A stretch of DNA of 64,000 nt from Gemmatimonadaceae bacterium (GTDB lineage: Bacteria; Gemmatimonadota; Gemmatimonadetes; Gemmatimonadales; Gemmatimonadaceae). The translations under genes and the position numbers were made by a program. Every line of letters begins with the position of its first letter. Within the stretch, counting starts at the first letter, position 1. The stretch spans positions 1-64,000 of the forward strand of contig JADKJT010000008.1 of assembly GCA_016720905.1 (NCBI GenBank). Direction: 5' to 3'. Shown piece by piece: positions 26,682-36,180 of the stretch. The notes beneath the pieces are model-generated. The model did not search any database, was not told the DNA's origin, and saw nothing but the letters and a program-made list of their open reading frames with translations.

Positions 26682-27071
26682 ATGGGACGTCAGAATCACA
26701 GCGCGCGTCTCGAATCGCTGTTGCGCGAGTGGCCGGGAGTCGTGGTCACCGCGCATCGTTTTGGTGGGCTCGAGTTTCGCGTGGATCGCCGCGAGATCGG
26801 TCACTTTCACCCGAGCGGACTGCTTGATCTGCCATTTCCGGTGCGCCTGCGCCGTGAGTTGGTGGCCGCCGGCCGTGCCGACGCGCATCACATGCTGCCC
26901 AACACAGGCTGGGTGACATTTCGCGTTCGCACCGAGCATGACCTGCCGGCCGCCGTCGAACTGCTGCGCCTGAACTACGAGCGTCTGCTGGGCACGCAGA
27001 CACGAGCGAGCGTGAACCCCGTCGTCGGCAAGGTGACGTTGGTCGGGGATCGGGACGATATGCCGATCTGA
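26682..27071 (+). CDS. DUF5519 (luciferase-like) family protein
   Basis: A 129-residue protein with the family pattern VTAHRFGGLEFRVDRREIGH, HPSGLLDLPFPVRLRRELV and AHHMLPNTGWVTFRV. Despite the 'luciferase' label, the function is unknown. The start at 26682 matches the family; the frame opens earlier but is not protein-like there. A single-gene unit between ada and a convergent gene 31 bases away. Confidence 0.7.
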   Translation: MGRQNHSARLESLLREWPGVVVTAHRFGGLEFRVDRREIGHFHPSGLLDLPFPVRLRRELVAAGRADAHHMLPNTGWVTFRVRTEHDLPAAVELLRLNYERLLGTQTRASVNPVVGKVTLVGDRDDMPI

Positions 27072-27102
27072 AACGTGAGACGGGAGGCGGAAGACTCCCG
27101 CT

Positions 27103-27621
27103 TCAGTCCAGCACGAACTCCGCCCGCTCATTTCCCCGCTTCAGCAGCGCGCTCCGTTTCGTCGTGCCGAACCGCAGATGCAGCAAATTCGTTTGATCGG
27201 CAAACACTTCGAGCATCGCCCGCTGCACGATCGTCACGCGCGAGGGAAGTGCCCGCAACGGCACTTCGACGAATACCAGCGTCGCGTCCTCTTCGCGTTC
27301 ATGTCCGATCAACCGGCCGGGCATCGGTGATTGTCCGTCGAATCCGAACAGCAGGCGCTCGGCCAGATACTTCGAGAGCGCGCTGTCAATCACCGCGACC
27401 GGCCCTTTCACAACCGAAACCGAACGGCCGTCCGCCTTGAGGGCCTCGTCCAGGTCGTCCGAGAAGAATCGCACGGTCACCTCGAGACTCCCTTTATCCC
27501 GACTCAGGTCGGCTTGCGTACTGCTGACGTGCACCGGGTGGGCACCGATGCGCATACTCGACCCGCTCAGGACCATCAGGGCGAGCGTGCTGCATTTGAG
27601 CGCGACGCCGACGCGGCGCAC
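27103..27621 (-). CDS. DUF6702 family secreted protein
   Basis: A 172-residue protein with a signal peptide (STLALMVLSGSSMRIGAHPV) followed by HVSSTQADL, EVTVRFFSDDLDEAL and YLAERLLFGFDGQ, the DUF6702 pattern. Function unknown, extracytoplasmic. It begins 2 bases after the stop of the upstream coiled-coil membrane gene, so the two are one transcription unit. Confidence 0.7.
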   Translation of the reverse strand: MRRVGVALKCSTLALMVLSGSSMRIGAHPVHVSSTQADLSRDKGSLEVTVRFFSDDLDEALKADGRSVSVVKGPVAVIDSALSKYLAERLLFGFDGQSPMPGRLIGHEREEDATLVFVEVPLRALPSRVTIVQRAMLEVFADQTNLLHLRFGTTKRSALLKRGNERAEFVLD

Positions 27622-27623
27622 AG

Positions 27624-28346
27624 CTAGCTACGGGCGACCGCCGCCGAGTCCGCCATGCGAATCGGATCAGCAGGGGCCTGCCCGACTTCAAGAAGGGCCG
27701 GCGCCTGTTCCCGCTTGGCCATCAGTTGCGTGACGAAACGCTGCCCTTCGGAGATGCGTTCGATCTCGATGGCGACTGCGTCGACGGCTTGCTCCATACG
27801 CTCCAACCGCGCTGCACTCTCCATGATCTGTGGCGCCGGCTTCGGGTGCGCCCAACGTCGCAGCATAATGCGCGCCGCCGCGAATGCCAACGGCGCCCAG
27901 ACCAGCACAATCGAGACGATGGTGATTCCCGTCAGTTGTCCGGAACTGAACGGACCGTATTGCGGTGCAACGGTCGTTCCGCCTTCAAAATCACCGACCT
28001 GCGCGGCCGCCATCGCCTTACCATTGGCGGCGATATCGGTCTCGAGTCCCATAATACGCTCATCGAGCACGGCGATCCGCCCTTCAAGACCCGCGCGCGC
28101 CGGTCCCGCTGGCGAGCTCTTGAGCGCATCGACCGCTTCCTCCCGTCGGCTTGTTGCCGAGGTGATCTGTCTCGACAGCTCGTCCCGTCGAGCGCGCAAT
28201 GCCGGCAAATCGGCCCGTCCAAACTGGGTGGGAACACCGGCCAGTGCCGGCGCCGCCGCCTGCGGGACGGCCGGGGGTGCCGGGACGGGCGGCATTTGCG
28301 CCGGTTGCTCGGCGACAGCCTGCGAGACGGCAGAGAGAGTGGGCAT
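27624..28346 (-). CDS. hypothetical coiled-coil membrane protein
   Basis: A 240-residue protein: Pro/Ala-rich N-terminus, a predicted coiled coil (LPALRARRDELSRQITSATS and RIAVLDERIMGLETDI), one membrane segment (LTGITIVSIVLVWAPLAFAA) and a second coiled coil (SAARLERMEQAVDAVAIEIE). The start at 28346 is chosen because upstream codons are in the divergent promoter region of the M1 peptidase gene. No family recognised. Confidence 0.6.
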   Translation of the reverse strand: MPTLSAVSQAVAEQPAQMPPVPAPPAVPQAAAPALAGVPTQFGRADLPALRARRDELSRQITSATSRREEAVDALKSSPAGPARAGLEGRIAVLDERIMGLETDIAANGKAMAAAQVGDFEGGTTVAPQYGPFSSGQLTGITIVSIVLVWAPLAFAAARIMLRRWAHPKPAPQIMESAARLERMEQAVDAVAIEIERISEGQRFVTQLMAKREQAPALLEVGQAPADPIRMADSAAVARS

Positions 28347-28467
28347 GGTGATCCGTACGGTTGGCGCGCCAACCGGGATTCGGGACAGTCGGGCAATCCC
28401 CCATGGCACGGGGATCAGACACCGAACACTATACGATGTCGCCTCAAACTTCGCCCCTCCCGAGCCC

Positions 28468-30672
28468 ATGCCGATGACGCTCCGTCTTCTCCGCCGCCAT
28501 CTGACGTCGCTCACCATTTTCGGCAGCACGTTGGGCATCTCGCCCTTCGAACTCCCGGCGCAGACCGTCGGCGGTCTCGGCGGCGCTGAAAAGTTCAAGC
28601 AAATGGGAACCGACCTGCCTACCCCCAACGGTGTGCGAACCGCGTCGGGCGCCCCGGGGCGCGACTATTGGCAGCAAAAAGTGGACTACGAGATAGACGC
28701 AACGCTCGACGACATGCGGCAGCGGTTGACCGGACGCGAGCGCATCACCTACCACAACAACTCGCCGGACACGCTGCGGTTCCTGTGGGTGCAGCTTGAC
28801 CAGAACCTGTTCACCCCCAACTCGATCGGCAACCTGACCCGCAACGGGCCGGTGCGCGCCGGAGTGCGCGCCAGCAGCATCATCGGTTTGGGCGCCAGCG
28901 ATTCGAGCGGCTACTTCGGCGGCTATACACTTTCCGGAGTCACCAGCGCGTCCGGCGCCGCCCTCGCGACAACCGTCAATGGCACGATGATGCGTGTCGA
29001 GCTCGGCGCGCCGTTGCCGCCGGGTGGTGTGCGCGCGCTGCGCATCAATTGGACCTATCCGATTCTCCCGACCACCACGAACCAGGCGCAGGGCAACCCG
29101 CGGTCCGGGCAGGAACTCTTCCCGCGCGACGGGAACTACGTCTACAACGTCGCGCAGTGGTTCCCGCGTCTGGCGGTCTATGGCGACAACGCCGGGTGGC
29201 AGAACAAGCAATTCCTGGGCGGCGGCGAGTTCACGCTGCCATTTGGCGACTACACGGTGCGCATCACGGTGCCCGCCGATCACATCGTGGCCGCGACCGG
29301 CACGCTCGCCAACCCGTTGGTCACGCTGTCGGTGGCACAGCGGGCACGACTCGTTCGGGCGCAGACGTCTGATTCCATCCTGCATATTGTGACACCCGCG
29401 GAAGCCCGGGCGAACGAGACATCGCACAGCACCGCTACCAAGACCTGGGTATTTCAGGCACAGAACGTCCGCGACTTCGCTTTCGCCACCTCCCGCAAGT
29501 TCATCTGGGACGCCCGCGGCGTGTCCATTGCCGGCAAGCGGGTGATCGCGCAGTCGTACTATCCGCTGGAGGCAGAACCGCTCTGGGGCCAGTACTCCAC
29601 TCGTGCCGTGGCGCATGCTCTGGTCACGTACTCCAGGCACACCATTCCCTATCCGTACCCGCAGGCCACGTCAGTACATTGGAACGGGTCGGGCATGGAA
29701 TACCCGATGATCTGCTTCAACCCGCGCCGCCCGAACGCCGACGGCAGCTACGACGATGCGACCAAGTTCGGATTGATCTCGGTCGTGATTCACGAAGTGG
29801 GACACAACTTCTTTCCGATGATCGTCAACTCCGACGAACGTCAATGGACCTGGATGGACGAAGGTCTCAATTCCTTCACGCAATATTTGTCCGAGCGCGA
29901 GTGGGACGCGGCGTACCCTTCGCGACGCGGCCCGGCGCGCAACGTGGTGGACTACATGCGGCTGGACAAGACGCTGCAGGAACCCATCATGACCAATTCC
30001 GAGAGCGTGCAGAATCTTGGCAACAACGCGTACCTCAAGGCGTCGACCGCGCTCAACATCCTGCGCGAGACCGTCATGGGGCCCGCGTTGTTCGACGCCG
30101 CGTTCAAGGAGTACGCGCGGCGCTGGGCGTTCAAGCATCCCACGCCCGCCGATTTCTTTCGCACGCTCGAAGATGTCTCTGCGGTCGATTTGGACTGGTA
30201 CTGGCGTGGTTGGTTCTATGGTGTCGACAACGTCGACGTGGCCATCGACACCGTGATCGAATTCCGACTCGATCAGCCGGCCACCGGCGGCGCGGCATCA
30301 GCCGCTGACCGGGACCGCGTGCAGAAGTTCATGGCGGGGCTGTCCGCCTCCGATCGCGCCACACTGGGCGGCAAGCGCTTCCTGTACGAGGTGAACTTCA
30401 AGAATGTCGGCGGACTGGTGATGCCCCTCGCGGTGGAATTCGAGTACGACGACGGCACGCGCGAGCTGGTGCGGATTCCCGCCGAGATCTGGCGGGTGGA
30501 CGCCGGGATCGTTACCAAGGCGTTCGCCACCTCGAAGAAAGTGACGGCCGTGACGCTCGACCCGGCGGAAGAGACCGCCGACACCGAGTTGGCGAACAAC
30601 ACGTGGCCCCGTCGAAACGATCAAACCAAGTTTCAGCGATTCCGCGGGCAAATCATCAAGCCGCTCCATTGA
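28468..30672 (+). CDS. secreted M1-family metallopeptidase
   Basis: A 734-residue protein. After a signal segment, the N-terminal M1 beta domain (YEIDATLDDMRQRLTGRERI) leads to GSGMEYPMICF, a GAMEN-like exopeptidase motif, and to the zinc site VIHEVGHNFFPMIV with the downstream glutamate in WTWMDEGLNSF. A C-terminal helical region ends in AEIWRVDAGIVTKAFA. It should trim peptides outside the cytoplasm. Start at the ATG at 28468; the frame extends 271 codons upstream, but there the sequence is the antisense of the coiled-coil gene. The M20 hydrolase gene follows after 26 bases. Confidence 0.85.
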   Translation: MPMTLRLLRRHLTSLTIFGSTLGISPFELPAQTVGGLGGAEKFKQMGTDLPTPNGVRTASGAPGRDYWQQKVDYEIDATLDDMRQRLTGRERITYHNNSPDTLRFLWVQLDQNLFTPNSIGNLTRNGPVRAGVRASSIIGLGASDSSGYFGGYTLSGVTSASGAALATTVNGTMMRVELGAPLPPGGVRALRINWTYPILPTTTNQAQGNPRSGQELFPRDGNYVYNVAQWFPRLAVYGDNAGWQNKQFLGGGEFTLPFGDYTVRITVPADHIVAATGTLANPLVTLSVAQRARLVRAQTSDSILHIVTPAEARANETSHSTATKTWVFQAQNVRDFAFATSRKFIWDARGVSIAGKRVIAQSYYPLEAEPLWGQYSTRAVAHALVTYSRHTIPYPYPQATSVHWNGSGMEYPMICFNPRRPNADGSYDDATKFGLISVVIHEVGHNFFPMIVNSDERQWTWMDEGLNSFTQYLSEREWDAAYPSRRGPARNVVDYMRLDKTLQEPIMTNSESVQNLGNNAYLKASTALNILRETVMGPALFDAAFKEYARRWAFKHPTPADFFRTLEDVSAVDLDWYWRGWFYGVDNVDVAIDTVIEFRLDQPATGGAASAADRDRVQKFMAGLSASDRATLGGKRFLYEVNFKNVGGLVMPLAVEFEYDDGTRELVRIPAEIWRVDAGIVTKAFATSKKVTAVTLDPAEETADTELANNTWPRRNDQTKFQRFRGQIIKPLH

Positions 30673-30698
30673 GAGACGATTCACCGAGGACTCCGGAC

Positions 30699-31895
30699 AT
30701 GACAACGATTTCTCCCACACTCGACCTGGCCGCCTTGCTGGACGAAGCGCGCGGGATGGCGGCGACGGTGATCGCATGGCGCCGACATCTTCATCAGCGA
30801 CCGGAAGTGGCGTTCCATGAGCATGAGACGGCGCAGTTCGTGCGCGAGGTGCTGGCCGGGATTCCCGGACTCGTGGTCACGCGCCCTACGGAAACGAGTG
30901 TGATGGCGCGACTGATCGGCACCAACGCCGGTCGGGTCGTAGCGGTGCGCGCGGACATCGACGCCCTCCCCATTCAGGAGGAGAACGACGTGGCCTATCG
31001 TTCGCTGGTGGATGGGGCCATGCACGCCTGTGGTCACGACGGACACACCGCCATCGTGCTGGGTCTTGTCACACTGCTCGCCAGGCACCGCGATCAACTC
31101 GCGGGAGAAGTGCGCTTCCTGTTCCAGCACGCCGAGGAACAGGCTCCGGGCGGCGCGGAAGAAATGGTTCGTCAGGGTGTGATGGATGGTGTGGACACGG
31201 TGATTGGCATCCACCTGTGGGCACCCATGTCGGTCGGACACATCGGCATCGTGTCGGGACCGGCCATGGCGGCACCAGACGTCTTTCAGTGCACGATCAT
31301 CGGCAGGGGCGGCCACGCCGCGATACCGCATGAAACGGTCGATCCGATTGTCGTTGGCGCACAGGTCGTGATGGCGTTGCAGCACATCGTATCACGCGAC
31401 GTCGACCCGTTTGATCAGGTGGTGGTGTCGGTCACCGAATTTCACGCCGGGACCACCAACAATGTGATTCCCAGCGCGGCTCGGCTGACCGGAACGGTGC
31501 GTACGTTCGACCCGACGCTGCGTTTGCGAGTCCCGGAAACCATGGAACGCATTATCAGGGGCGTGTGTGCGGCACATGGGGCCACGTACGAACTCACCTT
31601 CGAGCGCGGGTATCGTCCGGTGGTCAACGATCCCGCCACGTGCGTACAACTGGAACAGGTGGTGCAACGGACCTTTGGTCCGGGCGTGCTGCTGCCCACA
31701 CGCCCAACGATGGGCGGTGAAGATTTCTCGGCCTATCTCCAGAAAGCGCCTGGGGTGTTCGCCTTCATCGGCGCGGGCAACGCCTTCGAGGAAATTCTGT
31801 ATCCGCATCATCATCCGCGCTTCAACATCGACGAGGCATCGTTGGATATCGGGCTGCGGTATCTGACGGCGGCTACCCTCGACCTGCTGGCCTGA
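30699..31895 (+). CDS. M20-family amidohydrolase
   Basis: A 398-residue enzyme of the hippurate hydrolase/N-acyl-amino-acid amidohydrolase group. Metal ligands are in GAMHACGHDGHTAI and FQHAEEQAPGG, with the dimerisation domain around IIGRGGHAAIPHETVDPI and the final ligand region PTMGGEDFSAYL. It releases amino acids from N-acyl conjugates. It lies between the M1 peptidase and a Na+ symporter, which suggests peptide or acyl-amino-acid catabolism with uptake. Confidence 0.85.
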   Translation: MTTISPTLDLAALLDEARGMAATVIAWRRHLHQRPEVAFHEHETAQFVREVLAGIPGLVVTRPTETSVMARLIGTNAGRVVAVRADIDALPIQEENDVAYRSLVDGAMHACGHDGHTAIVLGLVTLLARHRDQLAGEVRFLFQHAEEQAPGGAEEMVRQGVMDGVDTVIGIHLWAPMSVGHIGIVSGPAMAAPDVFQCTIIGRGGHAAIPHETVDPIVVGAQVVMALQHIVSRDVDPFDQVVVSVTEFHAGTTNNVIPSAARLTGTVRTFDPTLRLRVPETMERIIRGVCAAHGATYELTFERGYRPVVNDPATCVQLEQVVQRTFGPGVLLPTRPTMGGEDFSAYLQKAPGVFAFIGAGNAFEEILYPHHHPRFNIDEASLDIGLRYLTAATLDLLA

Positions 31896-31896
31896 G

Positions 31897-32088
31897 GTGC
31901 CGTTCCGTCGATATCACCTGCTGGCGCTCCTACCGGCCATCGCCATTCTGGGCGCGCCGTGGTTTGCCAATCGCGTTACGCCGCACATTTTCGGGATGCC
32001 GTTTCTGCTTGGCTGGATCGTCATCTGGGTGCTGTTGGCATCCGCCTGCATGTGGCTGATTGGCCGACTCGACCAGCGAGCCGAATGA
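31897..32088 (+). CDS. DUF3311 small membrane subunit
   Basis: A 63-residue protein with two membrane helices (YHLLALLPAIAILGAPWF and PFLLGWIVIWVLLASACMWL), starting at a GTG at 31897, one base after the amidohydrolase stop. DUF3311 proteins usually precede a sodium:solute symporter; here the stop overlaps the symporter ATG (ATGA). Confidence 0.75.
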   Translation: MPFRRYHLLALLPAIAILGAPWFANRVTPHIFGMPFLLGWIVIWVLLASACMWLIGRLDQRAE

Positions 32089-33584
32089 CCTGGTCACCGG
32101 GCAGTATCTCGCTGACCATTCTTGGTGGTACGCTGTTGATGGCGCTCTGGCTGAGTTTGCGCGGCGCCACCGGACGCATGAGTCTCGAGCAGTGGAGCGT
32201 GGGCGGTCGGGGATTCGGCACGGTCTTCGTGTTCCTGCTGCTGGCCGGCGAGATCTACACGACGTTCACGTTTCTCGGTGGCAGCGGCTGGGCCTACGGA
32301 CGCGGCGCCCCCGCGTTCTATATCATCGCGTACGGGTCGGTGGCGTATATCATGTCGTATTGGCTCCTGCCCGCGATCTGGACGCGCGCCACCGACTGGC
32401 GGGTGGTGTCGCAAGCGGAGTACTTCGCCCGAGCCTATGACAGCGAATGGGTTGGCCGGGTGGTGGCGGTGGTCAGTATCGCCGGCCTGATGCCGTACCT
32501 CGTGCTGCAACTCAAAGGGCTTGGCATCATTGTTTCGGAAACATCCTACGGCGCCATTGGTGCCGACGCGGCAATTTGGATTGGCACGCTCTCCACGGTC
32601 GTGTACGTCGTGCTCTCCGGCGTGAAAGGGTCGGCCCTGACGGCGGCGCTCAAGGACGTACTGGTGCTGGTCGCGGTGGTGGGGCTTGGCCTTGTACTGC
32701 CAAACATGCTGCACGGTGGCATCGGACCGATGTTTGCGCGTATCGAAGCCGAGCATCCGGGTTTTCTCACGCTGCCGGCCAAGGGACTCTCGCCGACGTG
32801 GTTCGCCAGCACGGTCTTACTCACCGTGTGCGGGTTCTACATGTGGCCACACACATTCGGCAGCATCTTCACGGCCAAAGACGCGTCGGTGTTTCGCCGA
32901 AACGCCGCGTTGATGCCGCTGTATCAGCTCATCTTGCTCTTTGTGTTCTTCATTGGCTTCGCGGCGCTGCTCAGCGTGCCCGGCCTCACGGGCAGCAACG
33001 TCGACCTGGCGTTGTTGCGTGTGTCACGCCTGGCGTTTGGGCCATGGATCGTGGGTTTCATCGGCGCGGCGGGCTTGCTCACGGCGCTGGTGCCCGGCTC
33101 GCTGATTCTGATGAGCACCGCGACGACGCTGTCCCGCATGATCAGGCCGGCCGCGGCAGGACAAACCCACACGTCCGTGACGCTGGCGCGACTGCTGGTG
33201 CCCGTGGTGGCTGGCGTCGCGCTGTTGTTCACCTTTCGCGGGGGCGACACGCTGGTGACACTGCTGCTCATGGCGTATGCCATGGTCACGCAACTGTTTC
33301 CGGCACTGTTGGCATCACTCGCACGCATGCGGCGGGTGACGGCGGCCGGAGCCATCGCCGGTATCGTGGTGGGTGAGACGACCGTCGCCGCGATCACCCT
33401 GAGCAATGGGCAACTCGGGGCGTGGCTGCCCACGTGGCCACCGGCGCTGACCGACATGAACATCGGTCTGGTCGCGTTGGTCCTGAACGTGACCACCATG
33501 GTCATCGTGACGGCGATTCGCCCGGCGACGCCAGGCAGTGCCGCCCCCCCCTCGGCTGAAACCCGAGAGCCGTCGCGCCGTTAG
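32085..33584 (+). CDS. sodium:solute symporter (SSS family)
   Basis: A 499-residue protein with about 13 membrane helices. The family pattern includes GGRGFGTVFVFLLLAGEIYT, FLGGSGWAYGRGAPAFYII and FLTLPAKGLSPTWFASTVLL. It uses the sodium gradient to import small molecules, often organic acids or amino acids. The ATG at 32085 is set by overlap with the DUF3311 gene. Substrate not predictable. Confidence 0.8.
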   Translation: MTWSPGSISLTILGGTLLMALWLSLRGATGRMSLEQWSVGGRGFGTVFVFLLLAGEIYTTFTFLGGSGWAYGRGAPAFYIIAYGSVAYIMSYWLLPAIWTRATDWRVVSQAEYFARAYDSEWVGRVVAVVSIAGLMPYLVLQLKGLGIIVSETSYGAIGADAAIWIGTLSTVVYVVLSGVKGSALTAALKDVLVLVAVVGLGLVLPNMLHGGIGPMFARIEAEHPGFLTLPAKGLSPTWFASTVLLTVCGFYMWPHTFGSIFTAKDASVFRRNAALMPLYQLILLFVFFIGFAALLSVPGLTGSNVDLALLRVSRLAFGPWIVGFIGAAGLLTALVPGSLILMSTATTLSRMIRPAAAGQTHTSVTLARLLVPVVAGVALLFTFRGGDTLVTLLLMAYAMVTQLFPALLASLARMRRVTAAGAIAGIVVGETTVAAITLSNGQLGAWLPTWPPALTDMNIGLVALVLNVTTMVIVTAIRPATPGSAAPPSAETREPSRR

Positions 33585-33677
33585 GACCACCGCAGGCGAT
33601 GCAAACCATTGGGCAAGTTCGGCTGTCTCATGCTGACTGCCCGCCGTGCGTCCTGTCCCGCCCCCTCGCGCCGTTGT

Positions 33678-36173
33678 ATGAGACACCTCAAGCTCGCGGC
33701 CCGCATGCTGCTCAAGACGCCCTTCGTCACGGCCATCGCCGTGGCGTCGCTGGCGCTGGGTATCGGCGCCAACGCTGCCATTTTCTCATTGTTCAACGAG
33801 ATCCTGTTGCAGCCGCTGCCGGTCCTCGAGCCCAACCGCCTGGTCAACCTCGCGAACCCGGGACCCAAGCCGGGTTCCCAGAATTGTGGGCAGGCCGGCG
33901 GCTGTGATGAAGTGTTCAGCTACCCGATGTTCAAGGACCTTGAGCAGCAGCAAGCCGCGTTTACCGGCATCGCCGCACACACCGGATTTGGAGCCAGCCT
34001 CTCCATCAAGAACGAACCCAGCACCGGTTCGGGCATGTTTGTGTCGGGATCGTATTTTCCGGTCTTGGGACTCAAGCCTGCAGTCGGGCGACTGCTTGGG
34101 CCCGCAGACGACGCCGTGATCGGCGCAAACTTCGTCACGGTACTGAGCAACGAGTTCTGGCAAGCGAAGTTCGGGGGTGATCGGGGCGTGGTGGGGCAGA
34201 GCATCATCGTCAATGGCAAGACGTTCATCATTGTCGGGGTGGCCCCGCAGGGCTTCCGCAGCACCACATTGGGCATGCGCCCATCGGTGTTCGTGCCGAT
34301 CACCATGCGCGAGGTCGTCGAGTCGCGGCGGCCGGCCTTCGAGAATCGCCGATCGTACTGGATCTATCTGTTTGCTCGACTCAAACCCGGCGTGTCCGTC
34401 CAGCAGTCACGCACCTCGCTCAACACCATCTACTCTCGCATCATCTCGGGTGTGGAAGCGCCCTTGCAGGAGGGGATGAGCGACAAGACCATGGTGTTGT
34501 TCAAGGCAAAGAAGGTCACGGTCGAAGCCGGTCAGCGCGGGCAGAGTGATGTACACCGGGAAGCCAAGACGCCGCTGCTCATGCTGTTCGGGATCACCGG
34601 CATCGTGCTGCTCATTGCCTGTGCCAACATCGCGAACCTGTTGCTGGCCCGAGGCGCGGGTCGCGCCATGGAAATGGGCGTGCGTCTTGCACTGGGCGCT
34701 TCCCGACGCCAACTGCTCACGCAATTGCTCACCGAGTCAGTACTGCTGGCCTTCGTCGGGGGCATGGCCAGTCTGCTCGTGGCGCAGTGGACCCTGCGCG
34801 GCATCGGAGCCCTCTTGCCGCCCGAAGCGGCGGCCACATTTTCGCTCAGCATCAAGTGGCCCGTGGTGTTTTTTGCCGCCGGACTGTCCGTGGCCACCGG
34901 GATCGTGTTCGGAATGTTTCCGGCGCTCCACAGTACCCGCTCCGATCTCATCACGACCATTCGCGCCGGCGCGGGTCAGATCACCGGGGGCAAGTCGGCC
35001 GCGCGATTTCGTACGGTGCTCGTCACCGTGCAGATTGCGCTCTCGATGATGCTGTTGATCTCGGCCGGCCTCTTCCTCAAGAGCCTCGTCAACGTCAGTC
35101 GCGTCGACCTGGGCGTGACGGTGGATCAGGTGGTGACGTTCGGTCTCTCGCCGGAACGCAACGCGTACGACAGTGTCCGTTCGGCCAACCTGTTCGAACG
35201 TGTCGAGCAGGACATGGCGGCGATTCCAGGCGTGACGGCCGTGACGTCATCGTTGGTGCCGCTGCTGGCGGGGGACAACTGGGGCACCGATGTCTATGTG
35301 CAGGGTTTCCCGCACGGCCCCGATGTCGACAACAATTCCCGATACAACGAAATCGGCGCGGGCTATATGGCGGCGCTTGGCGTAACCATGCTATCCGGTC
35401 GGGAATTCACCACCGCCGACCGACTTGGTACGGGACGTGTGGCTATCGTCAATGAGGCCTTCGCCAGAAAGTTCAACCTCGGCAAGGACGCAGTCGGGAA
35501 GTTTATTTCCGATGAAAACGCAGATTCGCTCAACATCCAGATTGTCGGCCTGGCGCGGAATGCGAAGTACTCCGACGTCAAGGATTCCGTCCCGGCACTC
35601 TTCTTCCGACCATGGCGGCAGGATGCGCGGGTGGGTTACATGTACTTCTACGTGAAGACGTCTCTGCCGCCCGAACAATTGCTCAAAACCATTCCGGCAG
35701 CGCTCAAACGGCTCGACCCCACGATTCCCGTAGAAGACCTGAAGACGATGCCGCAACAGATCCGCGAGAACGTTTTCCTGGATCGCATGATCAGCATTCT
35801 TTCGGCGGCGTTTGCGGTGCTAGCCACGTTACTGGCCGGTGTCGGCCTGTACGGCGTGCTGTCCTACTCGGTCGCCCAACGCACGCGCGAAATTGGCGTA
35901 CGCATGGCGCTGGGGGCCAGCGGGACTCGCGTCCGGGCGCTCGTCATGCGGCAAATCGGCGTGATGCTCATCGCCGGCGGCATCGTTGGCGTGGCGGCAG
36001 CGTTCGGCCTTGGCCGAGCAGCACAGTCACTGTTGTATGGCCTCCAGGGCCACGATCCCATCGTCTTCGCCCTGTCGGTGGCGATGCTCGCTGCCGTTGC
36101 CGGATTGGCGGGCTACATCCCCGCCAGACGCGCCGCTCAGGTTGATCCTATGCACGCCCTTCGGTACGATTGA
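33678..36173 (+). CDS. large MacB-like (ADOP-type) export permease
   Basis: An 831-residue permease. The start RHLKLAARMLLKTPFVTAIA and VASLALGIGANAAIFSLFNE are typical of the ADOP group. Two MacB periplasmic-core/FtsX units follow, with membrane clusters near 35% and 50% of the length and at the end (RTREIGVRMALGASGTRV). It should mechanically move substrates across the envelope. Start at the ATG at 33678. The periplasmic adaptor follows after 7 bases, then the ATPase. Confidence 0.8.
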   Translation: MRHLKLAARMLLKTPFVTAIAVASLALGIGANAAIFSLFNEILLQPLPVLEPNRLVNLANPGPKPGSQNCGQAGGCDEVFSYPMFKDLEQQQAAFTGIAAHTGFGASLSIKNEPSTGSGMFVSGSYFPVLGLKPAVGRLLGPADDAVIGANFVTVLSNEFWQAKFGGDRGVVGQSIIVNGKTFIIVGVAPQGFRSTTLGMRPSVFVPITMREVVESRRPAFENRRSYWIYLFARLKPGVSVQQSRTSLNTIYSRIISGVEAPLQEGMSDKTMVLFKAKKVTVEAGQRGQSDVHREAKTPLLMLFGITGIVLLIACANIANLLLARGAGRAMEMGVRLALGASRRQLLTQLLTESVLLAFVGGMASLLVAQWTLRGIGALLPPEAAATFSLSIKWPVVFFAAGLSVATGIVFGMFPALHSTRSDLITTIRAGAGQITGGKSAARFRTVLVTVQIALSMMLLISAGLFLKSLVNVSRVDLGVTVDQVVTFGLSPERNAYDSVRSANLFERVEQDMAAIPGVTAVTSSLVPLLAGDNWGTDVYVQGFPHGPDVDNNSRYNEIGAGYMAALGVTMLSGREFTTADRLGTGRVAIVNEAFARKFNLGKDAVGKFISDENADSLNIQIVGLARNAKYSDVKDSVPALFFRPWRQDARVGYMYFYVKTSLPPEQLLKTIPAALKRLDPTIPVEDLKTMPQQIRENVFLDRMISILSAAFAVLATLLAGVGLYGVLSYSVAQRTREIGVRMALGASGTRVRALVMRQIGVMLIAGGIVGVAAAFGLGRAAQSLLYGLQGHDPIVFALSVAMLAAVAGLAGYIPARRAAQVDPMHALRYD

Positions 36174-36180
36174 ACCCGTC

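Noticed and set aside
27655..28467. Upstream extension of the M1 peptidase frame by 271 codons
   Set aside because: That part is antisense to the coiled-coil gene and low in protein-like content; the signal peptide begins at 28468.
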